Assembly: GCF_052156635.1 (NCBI RefSeq)
Contig: NZ_JBQKUO010000006.1
Coordinates: 1-64,000, forward strand
DNA from: Nitrospina sp052156635
Lineage (GTDB): Bacteria > Nitrospinota > Nitrospinia > Nitrospinales > Nitrospinaceae
Length of the DNA stretch: 64,000 bases
Reading direction: 5' to 3'
Below, in pieces: positions 1 through 8,160 of this stretch. A model generated the notes under the pieces. It did no database searches. It saw only the letters and a list, made by a program, of their open reading frames with translations, and was not told the origin of the DNA. A program made the translations under genes and the position numbers. Within the stretch, counting starts at the first letter, position 1; each line of letters opens with the position of its first letter.

Positions 1-32
1 TACGTGGCGGTGAACACCAGAATGCGCGCCAT
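1..32 (-). CDS. Start of a probable family 2 glycosyltransferase (partial)
   Basis: Only the first ten codons and part of an eleventh lie inside the window, reading MARILVFTAT followed by a codon beginning TA. That fits the opening beta strand of GT2 / dolichol-phosphate-mannose-synthase-like enzymes (hydrophobic strand, then a TYN-type motif). The reading frame runs off the left edge, so family assignment is inference from ten residues. It follows rfbD on the same strand after about 97 bases, which suits a polysaccharide or sugar-transfer operon. Confidence 0.4.
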   Translation of the reverse strand, partial: MARILVFTAT

Positions 33-129
33 GATTCTTTATAGGATTGCGGGTGAATGGGCTCGATATTCCATAAAAACAGGTTAACGGGCGATTCGCA
101 ATCTGACAAATGAATCTTGAAGGAAGGGA

Positions 130-1062
130 TCAGGCGGCGGGGTCGGGCGCCGTCTGGTTGTTCAGGCAAAACGTCAGCGCGCCTTGCCAGTCCGGCAGGA
201 TGATGCCGAACTGCTGGCGCAGTTTTTCGATGGACAGTACCGAATTGGCCGGGCGCGGTGCGGGTGTGGGGTAGTCGCCGGTCGGGATGGGTCTCAGTCG
301 CGGACGTTCGTCCTCCGGCAGGGCGTCGAAAATGGCCCTGGCGAACCCGTACCAGCTCGTCCAGCCGGTGCAGGTCAGGTTGTAAATACCGGAGGCCTTC
401 TCGATTCCGCTCACGTCTCCCGCTTCGCGGTCGCTCAACACCTGGTCGAGGATGTTCGCCGTGGTCTGTGCGATCAGGCGGCTCCACGTGGGGGAGCCCA
501 CCTGGTCGTTCACCACGCGGATTTCATCCTGCTCGCGGGCGAGGCGCTGCATGGTCAGAAGAAAGTTGTGGCCGTTGAGACCGTACACCCAGCTGGTGCG
601 GAAAATGAAATGTGGAACGCCCGCCTGCTGGATGGCGGCGTCGCCCGCGGCCTTGGTGATGCCGTACACGTTTTTGGGATTGGGCTCGTCGGTTTCCCTG
701 TAAAAACCGTGTTTGCTTCCGTCGAACACGTAGTCGGTGGAGAAGTGCACCATCGCTGCGCCCAGTTCCGCTGCGCATTCGGCCATGACCTTGGGCGCGG
801 TGCCGTTGATAGCCATGGCACGGTCACGTTCCTCCTCGGCGCGGTCCACCTGCGTGTAGGCGGCGGCGTTGACGATGAGGTGCGGCCGCCATTCCATCAG
901 GTAATTTTTTACTGGATCGGGTGCGGCGAGATCGAGTTCGGAGGAAGAGGGTGCGCGCACATCGCCGAAAGTGTCCAGGAAGGACCACAACTCGCGTCCG
1001 ATCTGCCCGGTTTTCCCGGTCAACAGTATTCGGCGTGGGGCATTGTGCGTGGAGTCGGTCAT
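130..1062 (-). CDS. rfbD: dTDP-4-dehydrorhamnose reductase
   Basis: This is the last step of dTDP-L-rhamnose synthesis: NAD(P)H-dependent reduction of dTDP-4-keto-L-rhamnose in the cytoplasm. The 310-residue protein is a short-chain-dehydrogenase fold enzyme. It has a glycine-rich nucleotide loop near residues 15-22 (LTGKTGQIG), a STDYVFDG strand and the catalytic YGITK (Tyr-x3-Lys) pair. Length is normal for the family. It lies 7 bases downstream of rfbA in the rfbB-rfbA-rfbD order and is surely co-transcribed. The ATG start gives the expected N-terminus, although the ribosome site in front of it is weak, which suggests translational coupling to rfbA. Confidence 0.95.
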   Translation of the reverse strand: MTDSTHNAPRRILLTGKTGQIGRELWSFLDTFGDVRAPSSSELDLAAPDPVKNYLMEWRPHLIVNAAAYTQVDRAEEERDRAMAINGTAPKVMAECAAELGAAMVHFSTDYVFDGSKHGFYRETDEPNPKNVYGITKAAGDAAIQQAGVPHFIFRTSWVYGLNGHNFLLTMQRLAREQDEIRVVNDQVGSPTWSRLIAQTTANILDQVLSDREAGDVSGIEKASGIYNLTCTGWTSWYGFARAIFDALPEDERPRLRPIPTGDYPTPAPRPANSVLSIEKLRQQFGIILPDWQGALTFCLNNQTAPDPAA

Positions 1063-1069
1063 CGTTTTA

Positions 1070-1972
1070 TCATTTTAAAATCTGCACGCCCGGAGGCGTG
1101 TTGCGCCCGGTCAGGCTCAGCAGGTACGCGCCGTAGCCGTTGTGACCGTACAGCGCGGCGAGCTTCTCCAGCTGCCCGGCATCGATCCATCCGTTCTGGT
1201 AGGCGATCTCTTCCGGGCACGCGATCTTCAGTCCCTGCCGCCGCTCGATGGTTTCGACAAAGGTGTTGGCTTCGAGAAGGGCTTCGTGCGAGCCGGTGTC
1301 CAGCCACGCAAAGCCGCGCCCCATGATCTGCACCTGGAGAGCTTCCCTTTTTAGGTAATGCTGGTTGACATCGGTGATCTCCAATTCACCACGCGCTGAC
1401 GGTTTCAACCCGGCGGCGATGCGCACCACCTCGTTGTCGTAAAAGTAAAGACCGGTCACTGCATAATTCGAACGCGGCTGTTTCGGTTTTTCCTCCAGGC
1501 TCACCGCCCGGCCGTTTTTGTCGAACTCCACCACTCCGTAATCCTGCGGGTTGTTCACCCAGTAGCCGAACACCGTTCCACCGGAGGGCTGACGGCTCGC
1601 CGCCTGCACCATGCGGTCGAGTCCTTCACCGTAATAAAAGTTGTCGCCGAGGATGAGGCTGCACCCGTCGTTGCCGATAAACTCTTTACCGATGATGAAT
1701 GCCTGCGCCAGTCCTTTCGGTTCCGGTTGCACCGCGTATTGGAGGTTGAGCCCCCACTGGCTTCCGTCTTTCAGGAGATTCTGGAACTGGGGCTGGTCGT
1801 GCGGTGTGGTGATGACGAGGATGTCGCGGATACCCGCCTGCATCAAGGTGGAGAGCGGGTAATAGATCATCGGCTTGTCGTAAAGCGGAAGCAGCTGCTT
1901 GCTGACGGCCAGCGTCAGGGGATACAACCGCGATCCGGTTCCGCCTGCCAGGATGATGCCTTTGGTGATCAT
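1070..1972 (-). CDS. rfbA: Glucose-1-phosphate thymidylyltransferase
   Basis: It makes dTDP-glucose from dTTP and glucose-1-phosphate, the entry step of the dTDP-sugar pathway. The protein starts MITKGIILAGGTGSRLYPLT, the nucleotidyltransferase signature G-G-x-G-x-R. It continues with the usual KPMIYYPLSTLM and LILGDNFYYGEGL motifs (about 300 residues, family-typical). I chose the ATG at 1972 rather than an in-frame start 51 bases upstream. The upstream start would lie inside rfbB, and the chosen ATG is preceded by a TGAGG site that overlaps the rfbB stop codon. It is the middle gene of the rfb operon. Confidence 0.95.
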   Translation of the reverse strand: MITKGIILAGGTGSRLYPLTLAVSKQLLPLYDKPMIYYPLSTLMQAGIRDILVITTPHDQPQFQNLLKDGSQWGLNLQYAVQPEPKGLAQAFIIGKEFIGNDGCSLILGDNFYYGEGLDRMVQAASRQPSGGTVFGYWVNNPQDYGVVEFDKNGRAVSLEEKPKQPRSNYAVTGLYFYDNEVVRIAAGLKPSARGELEITDVNQHYLKREALQVQIMGRGFAWLDTGSHEALLEANTFVETIERRQGLKIACPEEIAYQNGWIDAGQLEKLAALYGHNGYGAYLLSLTGRNTPPGVQILK

Positions 1973-1982
1973 CGTTGAAACC

Positions 1983-3044
1983 TCAGGGTTTGGAGAGTCC
2001 GAGCCGTTCGCCGCGATACGCACCGCTGGTCACGCGTTCGACCCATTCGGGGTGGTCCAGGTACCACTGCACGGTTTTGCGCAGGCCGGAATCGAAACTC
2101 TCGTCCGGCTTCCAGCCGAGTTCGTTTTGGACCTTCGTGGGATCGATGGCATAGCGCCGGTCATGCCCCGGCCGGTCCTCGACGAAGGTGATGAGTTTTG
2201 CATGGGATTTGTGTGGTGAACCGGCAACCATCTCGTCCAGCAGGCGGCAGAGCGTCTGCACCACTTCGAGGTTCGTTTTCTCGCCGTGGCCGCCGATGTT
2301 GTACACCTCGCCCGGTTCGCCTTTTTGGAGCACGCATTCCACCGCTTTGCAATGATCTTCCACGTACAGCCAGTCGCGAACCTGCCTGCCGTCGCCGTAA
2401 ACCGGGATCGGTTCGCCGCGCAGGGCTTTCTGGATGGTGAGCGGTATCAGTTTTTCCGGAAACTGGTACGGGCCGTAGTTGTTCGAACAGTTGGTGGTGA
2501 GCGTCGGCAGGTTGTAGGTGTGGTGGTACGCACGCACCAGGTGATCGGCCGCCGCTTTCGACGCCGAATAGGGCGAGTTCGGTGCGTAGGGCGTGGTTTC
2601 AGTGAACGCATCCGTCGGGCCGAGCGATCCGTACACCTCGTCGGTAGAGACGTGCAGAAAGCGGAATGCGTTCCGCTCTGACGCCGGTAGTGTATTCCAA
2701 TAGCCGCGCGCCGCCTCCAGCAGTTCGAAGGTGCCGACGACGTTGGTCTGGATGAAATCTGCGGGCTGGTCGATGGAGCGGTCCACGTGCGATTCGGCGG
2801 CGAAGTTCACCACCGCCTGCGGCCGGTGCTCGGCGAACAGCTGGTTGAGGAGCGTGCGGTCACGAATGTCGCCGTGGACGAACACGTGATGAGGGTCGTC
2901 CAGAACGGACGACAGGGTGTCCAGGTTGCCGGCGTAGGTCAGCGCATCGAGGTTGACCACCTTCACGTCACCACGGCGCAACAATCCCAGCACGAAGTTG
3001 CCGCCGATGAATCCCGCGCCGCCGGTGATGAGGTAAGTTTTCAT
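1983..3044 (-). CDS. rfbB: dTDP-glucose 4,6-dehydratase
   Basis: It converts dTDP-glucose to dTDP-4-keto-6-deoxyglucose using bound NAD. The 353-residue extended SDR protein shows the N-terminal GGAGFIGGNF nucleotide loop, the HVSTDEVYG strand holding the Thr-Asp-Glu catalytic triad region, and YSASKAAAD (Tyr-x3-Lys). It is the first gene of the leftward rfb operon. No 3,5-epimerase (rfbC) is found between these genes or elsewhere in the window, so rhamnose synthesis would need an rfbC outside it, or the product could be another 6-deoxysugar. Confidence 0.96.
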   Translation of the reverse strand: MKTYLITGGAGFIGGNFVLGLLRRGDVKVVNLDALTYAGNLDTLSSVLDDPHHVFVHGDIRDRTLLNQLFAEHRPQAVVNFAAESHVDRSIDQPADFIQTNVVGTFELLEAARGYWNTLPASERNAFRFLHVSTDEVYGSLGPTDAFTETTPYAPNSPYSASKAAADHLVRAYHHTYNLPTLTTNCSNNYGPYQFPEKLIPLTIQKALRGEPIPVYGDGRQVRDWLYVEDHCKAVECVLQKGEPGEVYNIGGHGEKTNLEVVQTLCRLLDEMVAGSPHKSHAKLITFVEDRPGHDRRYAIDPTKVQNELGWKPDESFDSGLRKTVQWYLDHPEWVERVTSGAYRGERLGLSKP

Positions 3045-3139
3045 GAAATTCCCAGTGAGTGCACCCGATATGTTTCTTTTCGGAAAATTTTGGTTTCTAC
3101 ATTAGATTTGTGAAGCCAAACCCCGGAATTCCCGGTCAC

Positions 3140-3170
3140 ATTGTACCACGGGGCAAGTTATGATAAACAA
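3140..3170 (-). promoter_or_regulatory. Candidate rfb operon promoter
   Basis: On the minus strand a TACAAT -10-like hexamer (3140-3145) sits 19 bases after TTGTTT (3165-3170), about 96 bases ahead of rfbB. The surrounding decamer GTGGTACAAT recurs exactly upstream of the DegT-fusion gene at 6486-6495. This is a pattern match only. Confidence 0.3.
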
Positions 3171-3236
3171 AGCTATCGGGTCTATGTCCAGGGGGACGGA
3201 TACGATCTGGAATCTCCTTATATAAGGAAAGCTTTT

Positions 3237-4880
3237 TTGAAGATCGCACTGGCGCAAATCAATCCCACCATTGGCGACCTCGAGGGCAACGTGCGCAAGA
3301 TCCGGCTGGCCTACGAACGCGCCAGGGAAACTGGCGTGGAGATGGTGGTGTTCTCGGAGCTGGCGGTCTGCGGCTACCCGCCCAAGGACCTGCTCAACAA
3401 AACCGATTTCCTCATCCAGAACCGGCGTGCGCTGGACGCGCTGGTGCAGACCCTCACCGGTCCCGCCGTGGTGCTGGGTCACGTCGGCGAGAACAACGGC
3501 GCCGCGGGCAAACGCCTGACCAACGCCGCCACCGTTTTTCAGAATGGGAAAATTCTTTTGCGTGCCGACAAGCTGTTGCTTCCCGACTACGACGTGTTCG
3601 ACGAGTCCCGGTACTTCTCTCCAGGGGAATGCGTCCGGCTTCTCGACTGGAACGGTTTGAAAGTTGGCATCACCGTGTGCGAAGACATGTGGAACTATGC
3701 GGGCTTCTACGATCATGGGCCCTACCACCGCAACCCGGTGCAGGAACTGGCCGACGCGGGAATGCAGGCGTTGATCAACATCTCCGCTTCGCCTTACCGC
3801 ACGCGGCGCTGGCAAACGCGGCGGGAACTCGCCCGGCACATCGTGAAGGAAACCGGTGTGCCGCTGGTGCTGGTCAACCAGGCCGGCGGCAACGACGACC
3901 TCGTGTTCGACGGATACAGCTTCGCTCTCGACAACAAGGGAAATGTGCTCGCGCAGGCGAAGGGGTTTGAAGAAGACCTGGTGACGGTGGATTGGAAGAC
4001 GGGAGAAGGAACAGTGCATCCGGCGTGCGAATCGGAAGAGGAGGAGATGTTCCACGCCCTGGTGCTGGGTGTACGTGATTATTTGGGCAAGTGTGGGTAT
4101 TCGAAAGCGGTGATCGGTTTGTCGGGCGGCATCGATTCCGCCGTGGTCGCCGTGATTGCCGTGCACGCGCTGGGTGCAGACAACGTTCAGGGCGTGAGCA
4201 TGCCGTCGCATTACACCGACCCGGTGAGTGTGACCGACGCCGAACAACTGGCGGCCAACCTCGGCATCGCCTATTCGGTGGTGCCGATCCGCGAATTGTT
4301 CGACACCTATAAGAAAACCCTCGCGCCCTTGTTGGGAGAAGGACCGGAGGACGTCACGGAGGAGAACATTCAGGCGCGTATTCGCGGCAACATCCTGATG
4401 GCGGTGTCGAACCGCACGGGGAGCATGGTGCTTTCCACCGGAAACAAAAGCGAGATGGCAGTCGGTTACTGCACGTTGTATGGCGACATGGCTGGGGGAC
4501 TTGCTGTGATCTCCGACGTACCCAAGATGAAGGTGTATCAACTGGCGCGGTGGATCAACCGTGACCGGGAGGTCATTCCGGCGAACATCCTGGAACGTCC
4601 GCCCACAGCGGAGCTGCGTCCCAACCAGACCGACCAGGACAGCCTGCCGCCGTATGAAGTTCTCGATCCCATCCTCGAAGGCTACATCGAAGGCCACCTG
4701 TCGCCTCAGGAACTGGCGGAAAAAGGATTCGACGCGGAGCTGGTGCGGGAGATCATCCGCAAGGTGGACAACAACGAGTACAAACGCAAGCAGGCCGCCC
4801 CCGGCCTGCGCGTGACGTCCAAGGCCTTCGGCAGTGGACGCCGCCTGCCCATCGCCCAGCGGTACCGTCCGGGCGAATGA
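3237..4880 (+). CDS. nadE: NAD+ synthetase, glutamine-hydrolysing
   Basis: It amidates nicotinic acid adenine dinucleotide to NAD using glutamine and ATP. The N-terminal nitrilase-type glutaminase domain carries the Glu41 / Lys112 / Cys147 triad (FSEL, RADK, TVCED). The C-terminal synthetase domain carries the P-loop LSGGIDSAVV. I take the TTG at 3237 as the start. It gives a 548-residue protein beginning LKIALAQINP, where homologues begin, and an AAGGAAA site lies about 8 bases upstream. Another in-frame TTG at 3141 would add 32 unconvincing residues. The gene stands alone, divergent from rfbB and convergent with the DegT-fusion gene. Confidence 0.94.
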   Translation: MKIALAQINPTIGDLEGNVRKIRLAYERARETGVEMVVFSELAVCGYPPKDLLNKTDFLIQNRRALDALVQTLTGPAVVLGHVGENNGAAGKRLTNAATVFQNGKILLRADKLLLPDYDVFDESRYFSPGECVRLLDWNGLKVGITVCEDMWNYAGFYDHGPYHRNPVQELADAGMQALINISASPYRTRRWQTRRELARHIVKETGVPLVLVNQAGGNDDLVFDGYSFALDNKGNVLAQAKGFEEDLVTVDWKTGEGTVHPACESEEEEMFHALVLGVRDYLGKCGYSKAVIGLSGGIDSAVVAVIAVHALGADNVQGVSMPSHYTDPVSVTDAEQLAANLGIAYSVVPIRELFDTYKKTLAPLLGEGPEDVTEENIQARIRGNILMAVSNRTGSMVLSTGNKSEMAVGYCTLYGDMAGGLAVISDVPKMKVYQLARWINRDREVIPANILERPPTAELRPNQTDQDSLPPYEVLDPILEGYIEGHLSPQELAEKGFDAELVREIIRKVDNNEYKRKQAAPGLRVTSKAFGSGRRLPIAQRYRPGE

Positions 4881-4891
4881 GTTTGTTTCCT

Positions 4892-6415
4892 TTATTTGAA
4901 GAAAGCGCGGATGGCGGCGACCACGTGTTTCTGCTGGGTTTCGGTCACCTCGTTGGCCGCGGGGAGCGCCAGCACTTCGTCGGATGCCTGCTCGGAGACG
5001 GGGAAGTCGCCCTTCTTGTGGCCGAGATCGGCGAAGCATTCCTGCAGGTGCAGGGGCACGGGGTAATAAATCTCCGTCATGATTTTCTTTTCAGCCAGGG
5101 CGGCGCGCAGGGCGTCGCGTTTGCCGTCACGCACGCGGATGGAGTACTGGTTGAACGTGTGTCCGGGTACCACTTCCGGCGGCAGGCCGATGACCGTATC
5201 CAGTCCCGCTTCTGTAAACAGCCTGGTGTAACGTTGCGCGTTGGCGCGACGGAATCCCAGCCAGGTGTCGAGGAAAGGGAGTTTGGCGCGGAGCACCGCC
5301 GCCTGCAGGGCGTCGATGCGAAAGTTGCCGCCGATCATTTTGTGGTAGTACTTGGGTGCGCCGCCGTGGACGCGCAGGATTTTGCATTTTTCGAACAGAG
5401 CCGCATCGCGTACCGTCACCATGCCGCCGTCGCCGAAGCCGCCCAGGTTCTTCGTTGGGAAGAAGCTGTAGCAACCGAAGTCGCCCATCGATCCCGCCTG
5501 CTTTCCTTTATAGGTCGCGCCCGTTGCCTGCGCCGCGTCTTCGAAGACCAGCAGGTTGTGTTTTTGCGCGATGGCGTTGATGGCGTCCATGTCCGCGCAT
5601 TGACCGTACAGGTGCACCGGCATGATGGCCCGGGTGTTCGGGGTGATGGCCGCTTCGATTTTTTTCGGGTCGATGTTGAAGGAGTCCGGCTCGATGTCTA
5701 CGAACACCGGTTTCGCACCGGTGCGGGAGATCGATCCCGCCGTGGCGAAGAAGGTGAAGGGGGTAGTGATGACCTCGTCGCCTTCGCCGATGTCCGCCGT
5801 CATCAGTGCAAGCAGCAGCGCATCGGTTCCTGAAGAAACTCCCACCGCATCGGTCACGCCGCAGTACGCCGCCATGTCCTTTTCCAGTTGTTCGACCTGC
5901 GGGCCGAGGATGAAGTATCCCGACCGGATCACCGACATCCACCCCGCCTCCGCGCCTTCCATGATCTGGGGATAGGTAGCGAGGATGTTGAGAAGCGGCA
6001 CCGCCGGTTCCGGTTGTTCCGCCTGCTCAAGAACGCCGTCCAGTTGTTCCGGGGTGATCACGGTGATGTCCGACTTGGGGAACGCCGCCGGCTGTGTGGT
6101 GATGATGCCCTGCAATTTGTGGCGCGCGGCCAGTTCGAGCGCCAGAGCGTGGGAATAGGCAGGGGCATTGGATTTCAGGCCGGACTTCAATTCTTCGCCG
6201 GTCACGGGCATCAGGGTGACGGCGGAGAGGAAATCGCCCAGCGCTTTTCGCGATTCATCCGCCTTGCCGGTGGCCGACAGCCGTTCCAGGATGAGCGGTA
6301 CGGAAGAAGCCATCACCCAGGCCTGCATGTCGCGCCGGTTGCAGCGCTCCAGCACCTGGGTTTCCTGATTTTGCACCGCGTGAAGGACGTAATCGTCGAA
6401 CAGAAGAAATTGCAT
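4892..6415 (-). CDS. DegT/DnrJ/EryC1 aminotransferase with N-terminal PIN-like domain
   Basis: From about residue 140 onward this is a PLP-dependent sugar aminotransferase of the DegT family. It has SSGTDALLLAL, the EDAAQATGA strand and the Schiff-base lysine at about K322 in FFPTKNLGG, and probably makes an amino-sugar nucleotide for surface polysaccharide. The first ~130 residues are not part of that family. Their strand-helix pattern and the late hydrophobic IITT segment followed by a TPEQL resemble a PIN domain, but the usual acidic catalytic residues are not evident. I chose the ATG at 6415. An upstream in-frame start at 6499 would add 28 low-quality residues across the likely promoter. 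The specific sugar substrate cannot be told. Confidence 0.82.
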   Translation of the reverse strand: MQFLLFDDYVLHAVQNQETQVLERCNRRDMQAWVMASSVPLILERLSATGKADESRKALGDFLSAVTLMPVTGEELKSGLKSNAPAYSHALALELAARHKLQGIITTQPAAFPKSDITVITPEQLDGVLEQAEQPEPAVPLLNILATYPQIMEGAEAGWMSVIRSGYFILGPQVEQLEKDMAAYCGVTDAVGVSSGTDALLLALMTADIGEGDEVITTPFTFFATAGSISRTGAKPVFVDIEPDSFNIDPKKIEAAITPNTRAIMPVHLYGQCADMDAINAIAQKHNLLVFEDAAQATGATYKGKQAGSMGDFGCYSFFPTKNLGGFGDGGMVTVRDAALFEKCKILRVHGGAPKYYHKMIGGNFRIDALQAAVLRAKLPFLDTWLGFRRANAQRYTRLFTEAGLDTVIGLPPEVVPGHTFNQYSIRVRDGKRDALRAALAEKKIMTEIYYPVPLHLQECFADLGHKKGDFPVSEQASDEVLALPAANEVTETQQKHVVAAIRAFFK

Positions 6416-6458
6416 GGCGAGAAGTGACTGGTAAAGGGTTTGTGGATGTGCCGGGGAC

Positions 6459-6495
6459 GTGGCACAATGGTTATTCAAGCCGAAGATTGTACCAC
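6459..6495. repeat. Inverted repeat in front of the DegT-fusion gene
   Basis: Ten-base arms GTGGCACAAT (6459-6468) and ATTGTACCAC (6486-6495) are inverted with one mismatch and a 17-base centre. The right arm, read on the minus strand, contains TACAAT, a possible -10 box for the DegT-fusion gene. The element could be an operator or an mRNA leader hairpin. Confidence 0.4.
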
Positions 6496-6537
6496 GCACT
6501 GTCGTGAAAACGGGAAGGAATCCCGGAGGCCTTTGTT

Positions 6538-6705
6538 ATGATCGACGAAATCAATTACTTTCCCAAGCGTGACCGCTTTCAGAAAAAGAAAAAGCCGGAA
6601 GACGATTGGAACGAATTGAAAAAAAAACGGGCCCGGCAGGACGCGCGTAAAAAGTCTGAAAAAAATCCACCCCCCGCCACCCCGGACTCCCCGCCCGAGA
6701 AATAA
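6538..6705 (+). CDS. Small, highly charged protein of unknown function
   Basis: A 55-codon frame opens with ATG and ends in TAA, preceded by a good GGAGG site about 9 bases upstream. The product begins MIDEINYFPKRDRF. It is dominated by Lys/Arg/Glu/Asp in the middle and ends in a proline-rich tail, with no membrane segment and no cysteine. It is divergent from the DegT-fusion gene and upstream of the TPR/FGE protein. The ribosome site and the codon choice make it a likely real gene. I do not recognise a family; nucleic-acid or ribosome association is only a guess from the charge. Confidence 0.6.
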   Translation: MIDEINYFPKRDRFQKKKKPEDDWNELKKKRARQDARKKSEKNPPPATPDSPPEK

Positions 6706-6842
6706 TCCATTCTGAAACAATGAGTTTTGTTCCGTTCAGCGGCTGTTTTTTTACCCTGTCTTGGTTGTCGCTGTCATGGGGATGGTATATACTTCCCTGA
6801 ACTCAAAAACCGAATATCCATTCACCAGCTTTGGAGCCTCCC

Positions 6843-8141
6843 ATGTGGTTCAACAGGAAAGACCGTTCATTCTCCTTTTTGCGATGTCTGATGTTTGCCG
6901 GAGCTGCGCTGTGGCTTCTGGGTTTTCCTATCCCGTCTCAGGCTTCCGCCGGTAGCACGGAGGCGTTGATCCGGGAGGCCGATGCGGCCTTTGACAAAAA
7001 AGAATACCCGGTGGCGGAAAAGCTCTATGAGCAGGCGCTGGAGTTGGACCCGGACAACCCGCGGGTCATGCACTCGCTGGCCCAGGTCAAGACCATTTTC
7101 AAAAAGTACGACGAGGCGCTCAAACTGGTGAACCAGGTGCTGGACATGCCCATCTCCGGCGGCCGCACGGTGATTGTGTACCGCAAGGGATCGTCGGAAG
7201 GCGAGGAAGCGGAACTGGTGGATGAAATCGTGCTCCCACCCCAACGCACCAACAGCAACATGCGCAATTACGTGGATATCAAGGGCAACGACCCGATTCC
7301 GCATTACCGGCTGTTCTTCAAGGAAAAGAACCGCATGGAACTGGTGCCGCAGTCGGTGGTGACCCTCAAGTACAAAGGGGTCCTGCGTGCGGTGTACCAG
7401 CAGGTGGCACTGCTCAAGACCCAGATCCAGAAAGCCATGATTGCCAAGGCAGGTTCTTCCGGTGAAGGGGAAATGGTGACTATCAAAGGAGGGTGTTTCC
7501 AGATGGGAAGCAAGCAGGGAACGCCCGCCGAGCAGCCGGTTCACGAAGTGTGCGTGGATTCCTTCCAGATGGACAAGTATGAGGTGACGCAGGCCCGGTT
7601 TCAGGCGGTGATGGATCGCAATCCTTCGGACCACATCGGCGCCAACCTGCCGGTGGAGAGCATCACCTGGAATGAAGCCAGCCAGTTTTGCCAGAAGCAG
7701 GGCAAGCGTCTGCCCACCGAGGCGGAATGGGAATACGCCGCGCGCGGAGAAACGCAGACGCATTTTTACTGGGGCGACACGGTGAAAGGCAACGAAGCGA
7801 ATTTCTGTGACAAGGCCTGCGAGCTCAACATCCGTGTCGCGGCCATCGACGACGGCTACCGGACCACCGCGCCGGTCGGCCAGTTCAAACCGAATTCCTA
7901 CGGCCTGCACGACATGGCAGGAAACGTGGCGGAATGGACCGCCGACTGGATGGATGAGAACTACTACCGGTCCAGCCCCAAGGACAATCCCAAAGGGCCG
8001 CGCCCGCTGGACAACAAGGTGGTGCGGGGCGGCGCATGGAACACCACCGCCGGGTTCCTGCGCAGTTCCAACCGCGCGGCGTTCCTTCCGGACTTCCGCA
8101 ACCCGGGGGTCGGGTTCCGCTGTGTGAAGCCGATGAAATGA
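6843..8141 (+). CDS. Secreted TPR / formylglycine-generating-enzyme-like (SUMF1) protein
   Basis: An N-terminal signal peptide (about residues 1-36, ending SQASAG) precedes two TPR-like helices pairs (about 40-100). A spacer follows, then a C-type-lectin-fold FGE-sulfatase domain (about 208-432). Family landmarks in the last part are GGCFQMGS, DKYEVTQARF, RLPTEAEWEYAARG, MAGNVAEWTADW and VVRGGAW. Most bacterial proteins of this class are not sulfatase activators but carry the fold for binding or other oxidative roles, so function is open. The ATG at 6843 has GGAG six bases upstream. It probably acts in the periplasm or at the cell surface. Confidence 0.85.
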   Translation: MWFNRKDRSFSFLRCLMFAGAALWLLGFPIPSQASAGSTEALIREADAAFDKKEYPVAEKLYEQALELDPDNPRVMHSLAQVKTIFKKYDEALKLVNQVLDMPISGGRTVIVYRKGSSEGEEAELVDEIVLPPQRTNSNMRNYVDIKGNDPIPHYRLFFKEKNRMELVPQSVVTLKYKGVLRAVYQQVALLKTQIQKAMIAKAGSSGEGEMVTIKGGCFQMGSKQGTPAEQPVHEVCVDSFQMDKYEVTQARFQAVMDRNPSDHIGANLPVESITWNEASQFCQKQGKRLPTEAEWEYAARGETQTHFYWGDTVKGNEANFCDKACELNIRVAAIDDGYRTTAPVGQFKPNSYGLHDMAGNVAEWTADWMDENYYRSSPKDNPKGPRPLDNKVVRGGAWNTTAGFLRSSNRAAFLPDFRNPGVGFRCVKPMK

Positions 8142-8160
8142 GGCTGGGGCTAAGGCGGGC

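Noticed and set aside
3102..5039. 645-codon minus frame opposite NAD synthetase
   Set aside because: It is a shadow of nadE without motifs, and it also runs into the DegT-fusion gene in another frame.
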